From Coriaria nepalensis (taxonomy: Eukaryota > Streptophyta > Magnoliopsida > Cucurbitales > Coriariaceae): a DNA stretch of 64,000 bases. The notes below the pieces were generated by a model. That model worked only from the letters and a program-made list of their open reading frames with translations, did no database searches and was not told the origin of the DNA. Each line of letters starts with the position of its first letter. Positions within the stretch are counted from its first letter, which is position 1. Positions 54,601 to 64,000 of the stretch are shown here, one piece after another. The stretch covers positions 19,673,209 through 19,737,208 of the forward strand of contig CP114482.1 in the NCBI GenBank assembly GCA_027186245.1. The letters run 5' to 3'. Position numbers and translations under genes: made by a program.

Positions 54601-55004
54601 CGAAGTGATTTAGAATGATGTACTGACTAAAAGAGATGCAAAAATATGACTAGAACGCTAAAAAATGCATAGTTTCCATCAATAGATCAATTGCAAGTTA
54701 TGCACGAAAGTCGCGTTTTAAATGCAAAAAGAGAATTGGTTTGAAGTGCCTTCAAACAATTTAATGATTGAAAAGACTGAGTGATATGCTTTTTAATGCT
54801 AAAATAATGCATTGTTGTCTTCAATAGATTAATTGCAAGTTATGTAAGAAAATAATGTTTGAAGGGCAAAAATAGAATTCGTTCGAATTAATTTAGAATG
54901 ATTTAATGACTACAAGGGACTCAATGACATGACTTTAAGGCTAAACAAATGCATTGTTGCCTTCAATAGATCAACTGCAAGTTACGCACGAAAGTCATGT
55001 TTAA
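51651..55004. repeat. 8-unit block, copy 2 (3,354 bp)
   Basis: Head-to-tail second copy of the preceding block. Every rare marker of copy 1 that I checked recurs 3,354 bp downstream (for example GACTTCAACGC at 48,358 and 51,712; ACTACAAGGGACTC at about 51,555 and 54,909), with no difference seen by eye. The offset is 8 x 419 plus 2, which fits the 2-bp gain (CATACCCGAAG) inside the block. The copy ends at about 55,004, where ...CATGTTTAA continues as GGGCCG instead of ATGCCG. Very recent duplication, or an assembly duplication, would both give this picture. Confidence 0.93.
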
Positions 55005-58000
55005 GGGCCGAATTTCGTTCGTAGAATGATTTACTGACTAAAAGAGACGCAAAAATATGACTTGAATGCTAAAAAAGGCATAGTTGCCATCAATAGATCA
55101 ATTGCAAGTTATGCACGAAAGTCGCGTTTTAAATGCAAAAAGAGAATTGGTTCGAAGTGCCTTCAAACAATTTAATGATTGAAAAGACTAAGTGATATGC
55201 TTTTTAATGCTAAAATAATGCATTGTTGTCTTCAATAGATTAATTACAAGTTATGTAAGAATATAATGTTTGAAGGGCAAAAATAGAATTCGTTCGAGTT
55301 AATTTAGAATGATTTAAAGACTAAAAGAGACTCAGTGACATGAATTTAAGGCTAAACAAATGCATTGTTGCCTTCAATAGATCAACTGCAAGTTATGCAC
55401 GAAAGTCATGTTTAAATGCGGAATTTCATAAGAAGTGATTTAGAATGCTTTACTGACTAAAAAAGATGCAAAAATATGACTTTAAGGCCAAAAAAATGCA
55501 TAGTTGCCATCAATAGATCAATTGCAAATTATGCATGAAGGTGGCGTTCTAAATGCAAAAAGAGAATTGGTTCGGAGTGCCTTCAAACAATTTAATGATT
55601 GAAAAGATTGAGTGATATGCTTTTTAATGCTAAAATAATGCATTGTTGTCTTCAATAGATTAATTACAAGTTATGTAAGAAAATAATATTCGAATGGCGA
55701 AAATAGAATTCGTTCGAACTAATTTAGAATGATTTAATGACTAGAAGAGACTCAGTGACATGAATTTAAGGCTAAACAAATGCATTGTTGCCTTTAATAG
55801 ATCAACTGCAAGTTACGCACGAAAGTCATGTTTAAAAGCCGAATTTCATTCGAAGTGATTTAGAATGATTTACTAACTGAAAGAGACGCAAAAATATGAC
55901 TTGAACGCTAAAAAAGGCATAGTTGCCATCAATAGATCAATTGCAAGTTATGCACGAAAGTCGCGTTTTAAATGCAAAAAGAGAATTGGTTCGAAATGCC
56001 TTCAAACAATTTAATGATTGAAAAGACTGAGTGATATGCTTTTTAATGCTAAAATAATGCATTGCTGTCTTCAATAGATTAATTGCAAGTTATGTAAGAA
56101 AATAATGTTTGAAGGGCGAAAATAGAATTCGGTCGAATTAATTTTGAATGATTTAATGACTAAAAGAGACTCAATGACATGACTTTAAGGCTAAACACAT
56201 GCATTGTTGCCTTCAATAGATCAACTGCAAGTTACGCACGAAAGTCATGTTTAAAGGCGGAATATCTTTCGAAGTGATTTAGAATGATTTACTGACTAAA
56301 AGAGACGCAAAAATATGACTTGAACGCTAAAAAATGCATAGTTGCCATCAATAGATCAGTTGCAAGTTATGCACGAAAGCCGCGTTTTAAATGCAAAAAG
56401 AGAATTGGTTCGAGGTGCCTTCAAACAATTTACTAATTGAAAAGACTGAGTGATATGCTTTTTAATGCTAAAATAATGCATTGTTGTCTTCAATAGATTA
56501 ATTACAAGTTATGTAAGAAAATAATGTTTGAAGGGCAAAAATAGAATTCGTTCGAATTAATTTAGAATGATTTAAAGACTAAAAGAGACTCAATGACATG
56601 ACTTTAAGGCTAAACAAATGCATTGATGCCTTCAATAGATAAACTGCAAGTTACGCACGAAAGTCATGTTTAAAAGCCGAATTTCGTTCGAAGTAATTTA
56701 GAATGATTTACTGACTAAAAGAGACGCAAAAATATGACTTGAACGCTAAAAAAGGCATAGTTGCCATCAGTAGATCAATTGCAAGTTATGCACGAAAGTC
56801 GCGTTTTAAATGCAAAAAGGGAATTGGTTCGAAGTGCCTTCAAAAAATTTAATGATTCAAAAGACTGAGTGATATGCTTTTTAATGCTAAAATAATGCAT
56901 TGTTGTCTTCAATAGATTAATTACAAGTTATGCAAGAAAATAATGTTTGAAGAGCGAAAACAGAATTCGTTCGAAATAATTTAGAATGATTTAATCACTA
57001 GAAGAGACTCAATGACATGACTTTAAGGCTAAACAACTGCATTGTTTCCTTCAATAGATCAACTGCAAGTTATACACGAAAGTCATGTTTAAAGGCGGAA
57101 TTTCGTTCGAAAAGTGATTTAGAATGATTTACTGACTAAAAGAGACGCAAAAATATGACTTGAACGCTAAAAAATGCATAGTTGCCATCAATAGATCAAT
57201 TGCGAGTTATGCACGAAAGTCGCGTTTTAAATGCAAAAAGAGAATTGGTTCGAAGTGCCTTCAAACAATTTAATGATTGAAAAGACTGAGTGATATGCTT
57301 TTTAATGCTAAAATAATGCATTGCTGTCTTCAATAGATTAATTGCAAGTTATGTAAGAAAATAATGTTTGAAGGGCGAAAATAGAATTCGGTCGAATTAA
57401 TTTAGAATGATTTAATGACTAAAAGAGACTCAATGACATGACTTTAAGGCTAAACAAATGCGTTGTTGCCTTCAATAGATTAACTGCAAGTTACGCACGA
57501 AAGTCATGTTCAAAGGCGGAATTTCGTTCGAAGTGATTAAGAATGATTTACTGACTAAAAGAGACGCAAAAATATGACTTGAACGCTAAAAAGTGCATAG
57601 TTGCCATCAATAGATCAATTGCAAGTTATGCACGAAAGTCGCGTTTTAAATGCAAAAAGAGAATTGTTTCGAAGTGCCTTCAAACAATTTAATGATTGAA
57701 AAGACTGAGTGATATGCTTTTTAATGCTAAAATAATGCATTGTTGTCTTCAATAGATTAATTACAAGTTATGTAAGAAAATAATGTTTGAAGGGCAAAAA
57801 TAGAATTCGTTCGAATTAATTTAGAATGATTTAAAGACTAAAAGAGACTCAATGACATGACTTTAAGGCTAAACAAATGCATTGATGCCTTCAATAGATC
57901 AACTGCAAGTTACGCCTGAAAGTCATGTTCAAATGCCGAATTTCGTTCGAAGTGATTTAGAATGATTTACTGACTAAAAGAGACGCAAAAATATGACTTG

Positions 58001-60176
58001 AACGCTAAAAAATGCATAGTTGCCATCAATAGATCAATTGCAAGTTATGCACGAAAGTCGCGTTTTAAATGCAAAAAGAGAATTGGTTCGAAGTGCCTTC
58101 AAGCAATTTAATGATTGAAAAGACTGAGTTATATGCTTTTTAATGCTAAAATAATGCATTGTTGTCTTCAATAGATTAATTGCAAGTTATGTAAGAAAAT
58201 AATGTTTGAAAGGCGAAAATAGAATTCGGCGAATTAATTTAGAATGATTTAAAGACTAAAATAGACTCAATGACATGACTTTAAGGCTAAATAAAGCATT
58301 GTTGCCTTCAATAGATCAACTGCAAGTTACGCACGAAATTTATGTTTAAAGGCCGAATTTCGTTTGAAGTGATTTAGAATGATTTACTGACTAAAAGAGA
58401 CGCAAAAATATGACTTGAACGCTAAAAAAGGCATAGTTGCCATCAATAGATCAATTGCAAGTTATGCACGAAAGTCGCGTTTTAAATGCAAAAAGAGAAT
58501 TGGTTCGAAGTGCCTTCAAACAATTTAATGATTGAAAAGACTGAGTGATATGCTTTTTAATGCTAAAATAATGCATTGTTGTCTTCAATAAATTAATTAC
58601 AAGTTATGCAAGAAAATAATGTTTGAAGAGCAAAAATAGAATTCGTTCGAAATAATTTAGAATGATTTAATCACAAGAAGAGACTCAGTGACATGACTTT
58701 AAGGCTAAACAAATGCATTGTTGCCTTCAATAGATCAACTGCAAGTTATGCACGAAAGTCATGTTTAAAGGCGGAATTTCGTTCGAAGTGATTAAGAATG
58801 ATTTACTGACTAAAAGAGACGCAAAAATATGACTTCAACGCTAAAAAATGCATAGTTACCATCAATAGATCAATTGCAAGTTATGCACGAAAGTCGCGTT
58901 TTAAATGCAAAAAGAGAATTGGTTCGAAGTGCCTTCAAACAATTTACTGATTGAAAAGACTGAGTGATATGCTTTTTAATGCTAAAATAATGCATTGTTG
59001 TCTTCAATAGATTAATTACAAGTTATGTAAGAAAATAATGTTTGAAGGGCAAAAATAGAATTCGTTCGAATTAATTTAGAATGATTTAAAGACTAAAAGA
59101 GACTCAATGACATGACTTTAAGGCTAAACAAATGCATTGATGCCTTCAATAGATCAACTGCAAGTTACGCACGAAAGTCATGTTTAAAAGCCGAATTTCG
59201 TTCGAAGTGATTTAGAATGATTTACTGACTAAAAGAGACGCAAAAATATGACTTGAACGCTAAAAAAGGCATAGTTGCCATCAATAGATCAATTGCAAGT
59301 TATGCACGAAAGTCGCGTTTTAAATGCAAAAAGAGAATTGGTTCGAAGTGCCTTCAAACAATTTAATGATTGAAAAGACTGAGTGATATGCTTTTTAATG
59401 ATAAAATAATGCATTGTTGTCTTCAATAGATTAATTACAAGTTATGCAAGAAAATAATGTTTGAAGAGCGAAAATAGAATTCGTTCGAAATAATTTAGAA
59501 TGATTTAATCACTAGAAGAGACTCAGTGACATGACTTTAAGGCTAAACAAATGCATTGTTGCCTTCAATAGATCAACTGCAAGTTATGCACGAAAGTCAT
59601 GTTTAAATGCCGAATTTCATAAGAAGTGATTTAGAATGATTTACTAACTAAAAAAGACGCAAAAATATGACTTTAAGGCTAAAAAAATGCATAGTTGCCA
59701 TCAATAGATCAATTGCAAATTATGCACGAAAGTCGCATTCTAAATGCAAAAAGAGAATTGGTTCGAAGTGCCTTCAAACAATTTAATGATTGAAAAGACT
59801 GAGTGATATGCTTTTTAATGCTAAAATAATGCATTGTTGTCTTCAATAGATTAATTGCAAGTTATGTAAGAAAATAATGTTTGAAGGGCGAAAATAGAAT
59901 TCGGTCGAATTAATTTAGAATGATTTAATGACTAAAAGAGACTCAATGACATGACTTTAAGGCTAAACAAATGCATTGTTGCCTTCAATAGATTAACTGC
60001 AAGTTACGCACGAAAGTCATGTTTAAAGGCGGAATTTCGTTCGAAGTGATTAAGAATGATTTACTGACTAAAAGAGACGCAAAAATATGACTCGAACGCT
60101 AAAAAAGGCATAGTTGCCATCAATAGATCAATTGCAAGTTATGCACGAAAGTCGCGTTTTAAATGCAAAAAGAGAC
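55005..60176. repeat. Sub-block 9: class-1 units after the 8-unit duplication
   Basis: About 12 units with no gene. Most A and C monomers are class 1, some A with AAAGGCGGAATTTC. The first A monomer lacks 8 bases just after TTCGTTCG (55,021/55,022), so the dyad is cut. A recurring C/A variant (TTATGCAAGAAAATAATG, GAAGAGCG, GATTTAATCAC) appears at about 56,930, 58,610 and 59,450 and continues in the next block. The deleted C type ATTCGGCGAATT with AAAATAGACTC and AAATAAAGCATTG, first seen at 7.9 kb, recurs at about 58,221-58,295. A 2-bp gain (TTCGAAAAGTG) lies at about 57,110. Confidence 0.83.
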
Positions 60177-62755
60177 TTGGTTCGAAGTGCCTTCAAACAA
60201 TTTAATGATTGAAAAGACTGAGTGATATGCTTTTTAATGATAAAATAATGCATTGTTGTCTTCAATAGATTAATTACAAGTTATGCAAGAAAATAATGTT
60301 TGAAGAGCGAAAATAGAATTCGTTCGAAATAATTTAGAATGATTTAATCACTAGAAGAGACTCAGTGACATGACTTTAAGGCTAAACAAATGCATTGTTG
60401 CCTTCAATAGATCAACTGCAAGTTATGCACGAAAGTCATGTTTAAATGCCGAATTTCATAAGAAGTGATTTAGAATGATTTACTAACTAAAAAAGACGCA
60501 AAAATATGACTTTAAGGCTAAAAAAATGCATAGTTGCCATCAATAGATCAATTGCAAATTATGCACGAAAGTCGCATTCTAAATGCAAAAATAGAATTGG
60601 TTCGAAGTGCCTTCAAACACTTTAATGATTGAAAAGACTGAGTGATATGCTTTTTAATGCTAAAATAATGCATTGTTGTCTTCAATAGATTAATAGCAAG
60701 TTATGTAAGAAAATAATGTTTGAAGGGCGAAAATAGAATTCGGTCGAATTAATTTAGAATGATTTAATGACTAAAAGAGACTCAATGACATGACTTTAAG
60801 GCTAAACAAATGCATTGTTGCCTTCAATAGATTAACTGCAAGTTACGCACGAAAGTCATGTTTAAAGGCGGAATTTCGTTCGAAGTGATTAAGAATGATT
60901 TACTGACTAAAAGAGACGCAAAAATATGACTCGAACGCTAAAAAATGCATAGTTGCCATCAATAGATCAATTGCAATTTATGCACGAAAGTCGCGTTTGA
61001 AATGCAAAAAGAGAATTGGTTCGAAGTGCCTTCAAACAATTTAATGATTGAAAAGACTGAGTGATATGCTTTTTAATGCTAAAATAATGCATTGTCGTCT
61101 TCAATAGATTAATTACAAGTTATGTAAGAAAATAATGTTTGAAGGGCAAAAATAGAATTCGTTCGAATTAATTTAAAATGATTTAAAGACTAAAAGAGAC
61201 TCAGTGACTTGAATTTAAGGCTAAACAAATGCATTGTTGCCTTCAATAGATCAACTGCAAGTTATGCACGAAAGTCATGTTTAAATGCCGAATTTCGTAA
61301 GAAGTGATTTAGAATGATTTACAGACTAAAAAAGATGCAAAAATATGACTTTAAGGCTAGAAAAATGCATAGTTGCCATCAATAGATCAATTTCAAATTA
61401 TGCATGAAGGTGGCGTTCTAAATGCAAAAAGAGAATTGGTTCGAAGTGCCTTCAAACAATTTAATGATTGAAAAGACTGAGTGATATGCTTTTTAATGAT
61501 AAAATAATGCATTGTTGTCTTCAATAGATTAATTACAAGTTATGCAAGAAAATAATGTTTGAAGAGCGAAAATAGAATTCGTTCGAAATAATTTAGAATG
61601 ATTTAATCACTAGAAGAGACTCAGTGACATGACTTTAAGGCTAAACAAATGCATTGTTGCCTTCAATAGATCAACTGCAAGTTATGCACGAAAGTCATGT
61701 TTAAATGCCGAATTTCATAAGAAGTGATTTAGAATGATTTACTAACTAAAAAAGACGCAAAAATATGACTTTAAGGCTAAAAAAATGCATAGTTGCCATC
61801 AATAGATCAATTGCAAATTATGCACGAAAGTCGCATTCTAAATGCAAAAATAGAATTGGTTCGAAGTGCCTTCAAACACTTTAATGATTGAAAAGACTGA
61901 GTGATATGCTTTTTAATGCTAAAATAATGCATTGTTGTCTTCAATAGATTAATTGCAAGTTATGTAAGAAAATAATGTTTGAAGGGCGAAAATAGAATTC
62001 GGTCGAATTAATTTAGAATGATTTAATGACTAAAAGAGACTCAATGACATGACTTTAAGGCTAAACAAATGCATTGTTGCCTTCAATAGATTAACTGCAA
62101 GTTACGCACGAAAGTCATGTTTAAAGGCGGAATTTCGTTCGAAGTGATTAAGAATGATTTACTGACTAAAAGAGACGCAAAAATATGACTCGAACGCTAA
62201 AAAATGCATAGTTGCCATCAATAGATCAATTGCAATTTATGCACGAAAGTCGCGTTTGAAATGCAAAAAGAGAATTGGTTCGAAGTGCCTTCAAACAATT
62301 TAATGATTGAAAAGACTGAGTGATATGCTTTTTAATGCTAAAATAATGCATTGTCGTCTTCAATAGATTAATTACAAGTTATGTAAGAAAATAATGTTTG
62401 AAGGGCAAAAATAGAATTCGTTCGAATTAATTTAAAATGATTTAAAGACTAAAAGAGACTCAGTGACTTGAATTTAAGGCTAAACAAATGCATTGTTGCC
62501 TTCAATAGATCAACTGCAAGTTATGCACGAAAGTCATGTTTAAATGCCGAATTTCGTAAGAAGTGATTTAGAATGATTTACAGACTAAAAAAGATGCAAA
62601 AATATGACTTTAAGGCTAGAAAAATGCATAGTTGCCATCAATAGATCAATTTCAAATTATGCATGAAGGTGGCGTTCTAAATGCAAAAAGAGAATTGGTT
62701 CGAAGTGCCTTCAAACAATTTAATGATTGAAAAGACTGAGTGATATGCTTTTTAA
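60177..62755. repeat. Tandem duplication of three units (1,259 bp)
   Basis: About 60,177-61,496 recurs at about 61,436-62,755, offset 1,259 bp (three units, two of them carrying one extra A). Shared rare markers: TTTTTAATGATAAAATAATG (60,231 and 61,490), CAATTGCAATTTATGC with GCGTTTGAAATGC (about 60,969 and 62,228), ATTGTCGTCTTC, CAGTGACTTGAATTT and GGCTAGAAAAATGC. One difference seen: TTAATAGCAAG (about 60,691) against TTAATTGCAAG. The TTTTTAATGATAAAA marker also lies at 59,392, 839 bp earlier, so a 2-unit copy preceded the 3-unit one. Confidence 0.9.
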
Positions 62756-64000
62756 TGCTAAAATAATGCATTGTTGTCTTCAATAGATTAATTACAACTT
62801 GTGTAAGAAAATAATGTTTGAAAGGGAAGAATAGAATTCGTTCAAATTAATTTAAAATGATTTAAAGACTAAAAGAGACTCAGTGACTTGAATTTAAGGC
62901 TAAACAAATGCATTGTTGCCTTCAATAGATCAACTGCAAGTTATGCACGAAAGTCATGTTTAAATGCCGAATTTCATAAGAAGTGATTTAGAATGATTTA
63001 CTGACTAAAAAAGATGCAAAAATATGACTTGAACGCTAAAAAAGGCATAGTTGCCATCAATAGATCAATTGCAAGTTATGCACGAAAGTCGCGTTTTAAA
63101 TGCAAAAAGAGAATTGGTTCGAAGTGCCTTCAAACAATTTAATGATTGAAAAGACTGAGTGATATGCTTTTTAATGCTAAAATAATGCATTGTTGTCTTC
63201 AATAGATTAATTACAAGTTATGCAAGAAAATAATGTTTGAAGAGCGAAAATAGAATTCGTTCGAAATAATTTAGAATGATTTAATCACTAGAAGAGACTC
63301 AGTTACATGACTTTAAGGCTAAACAAATGCATTGTTGCCTTCAATAGATCAACTGCAAGTTATGCACGAAAGTCATGTTTAAAGGCGGAATTTCGTTCGA
63401 GGTGATTTAGAATGATTTACTGACTAAAAGAGATGCAAATATGTTACTTGAACGCTAAAAAATGCATAGTTGCCATCAATAGATCAATTGCAAGTTATGC
63501 ACGAAAGTCGCGTTTTAAATGCAAAAAGAGAATTGGTTCGAAGTGCCTTCAAACAATTTACTGATTGAAAAGACCGAGTGATATGCTTTTTAATGCTAAA
63601 ATAATGCATTGTTGTCTTCAATAGATTAATTACAAGTTATGTAAGAAAATAATGTTTGAAGGGCAAAAATAGAATTCGTTCGAATTAATTTAGAATGATT
63701 TAAAGACTAAAAGAGACTCAATGACATGACTTTAAGGCTAAACAAATGCATTGATGCCTTCAATAGATCAACTGCAAGTTACGCACGAAAGTCATGTTTA
63801 AAAACCGAATTTCGTTCGAAGTGATTTAGAATGATTTACTGACTAAAAGAGACGCAAAAATATGACTTGAACGCTAAAAAAGGCATAGTTGCCATCAATA
63901 GATCAATTGCAAGTTATGCACGAAAGTCGCGTTTTAAATGCAAAAAGAGAATTGGTTCGAAGTGCCTTCAAACAATTTAATGATTGAAAAGACTGAGTGA
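62756..64000. repeat. Last units of the window
   Basis: About three ordinary units with no gene. The first has a C monomer with ACAACTTGTGTAAG and GAAAGGGAAGAATAG, changes not seen elsewhere. The second carries the GCAAGAAAATAATG / GAAGAGCG / TTAATCAC type. The sequence stops inside a unit, at AAAGACTGAGTGA of monomer C, so the array continues past the window. Confidence 0.85.

Larger units (their letters stand above)
1..64000. repeat. Satellite DNA array, 419-bp trimeric unit, about 153 copies
   Basis: The sequence repeats with a period of about 419 bp from end to end. The landmark AAAGAGACTCAATG starts at 1, 420 and 839, and its equivalents can be followed to 63,7xx. All units have the same orientation. 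Each unit holds three related monomers of about 136, 142 and 141 bp. Unit length varies by only a few bases (419-420 typical) through single-base A-run changes and rare small indels. I found no inserted transposon, inversion, gene or unique spacer. Both window ends fall inside units, so the true array is longer. Such arrays are typical of eukaryotic heterochromatin. A centromeric role is possible but is not shown by the sequence. I do not recognise the family. Confidence 0.98.

Noticed and set aside
1..64000. CRISPR array
   Set aside because: Periodic, but the whole 419-bp unit repeats with no unique spacers, and the scale is more than five times that of CRISPR repeats. No cas gene.
1..64000. 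Spacer subrepeats of a ribosomal RNA gene cluster
   Set aside because: Such spacers can hold repeats of similar size, but no rRNA sequence appears in 64 kb, far longer than a usual spacer.
1..64000. Telomeric repeat or telomere-adjacent sequence
   Set aside because: No tandem TTTAGGG, TTAGGG or similar on either strand. Isolated matches such as the single TTTAGGG near 11,752 come from a point change in monomer A.
1..64000. Gene for a long repetitive protein
   Set aside because: The 419-bp period is not a multiple of three, and every unit has stops in all frames, so no continuous reading frame is possible.
1..64000. Tandem transposon (LTR or MITE) origin
   Set aside because: No terminal repeats, target-site duplications, primer-binding site or reverse transcriptase traces seen. 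The unit is fully explained by three related monomers. An ancient transposon source for the founder monomer cannot be excluded.

Overview
The whole 64 kb window is one uninterrupted tandem array of an AT-rich (roughly one-third G+C) satellite DNA. I see no gene, RNA gene or transposon in it, and no edge of the array: position 1 and position 64,000 both lie inside repeat units. The basic unit is about 419 bp (identical landmarks start at 1, 420 and 839), so the window holds about 153 units. Each unit is a trimer of three diverged but related monomers of about 136, 142 and 141 bp, called A, B and C here. All three carry ATGCAT at the same relative place, followed by a shared core (GTTG-y-c-wTCAATAGAT-y-AA-y-T-r-CAAGTTA), then a GAAA block and a TTCGAA-centred dyad. 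It is therefore a satellite with a roughly 140-bp founder and a 3-mer higher-order unit, and copies of the unit have themselves been amplified in blocks.

This layout points to constitutive heterochromatin (centromeric, pericentromeric, subtelomeric or interstitial) of a multicellular eukaryote. A plant or an invertebrate is plausible, but the sequence names no species and I do not recognise the satellite family. Every six-frame open frame is short. The three longest (61-70 aa, minus strand) are copies of one another, created where a point change removes a stop that the repeat normally carries.

Regions: (1) 1-9,150, mostly class-1 units (TTACGCAC, AAAGGCC, TTTCGTTCG in A; GTTTGAAGGG in C), with a 3-unit duplication at 4,892-7,464. 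(2) 9,150-16,250, class-1 units interleaved with a TATTGGAAGGG / GGCGAAAG / TTCCCTATAAT type, including a block that recurs 12 units away. (3) 16,250-20,900, a young amplification of a distinctive B variant (GCAATCAATACATC, GGTCCTAAG, ACAGATTG) with nested 1-, 3- and 5-unit copies. (4) 20,900-26,000, units carrying a GGTGGCGTTC B variant and several 1- to 4-unit copies. (5) 26,000-34,850, a more diverged mosaic dominated by class-2 units (TTATGCAC, AAATGCC, TTTCATACG; TATTTGAAGGG, CGAACTAATTT). (6) 34,850-36,440, near-identical 420-bp units in direct tandem. (7) 36,440-48,290, a diverged mosaic with older segment copies about 13-14 units apart. (8) 48,290-55,004, an 8-unit (3,354-bp) block present twice head to tail with no difference that I could see. 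(9) 55,004-64,000, mostly class-1 units with a GCAAGAAAATAATG / GAAGAGCG / TTAATCACTAG variant and a 3-unit (1,259-bp) duplication.

The main biology is the evolution of the array: unequal exchange or replication-based amplification in whole-unit steps of 1, 2, 3, 4, 5, 8, 12 and more, with variants travelling as linked sets. The shared core and the phased dyads are the best candidates for protein-binding or nucleosome-positioning sites. All comparisons were made by eye, so identity statements mean 'no difference seen', not a computed alignment.
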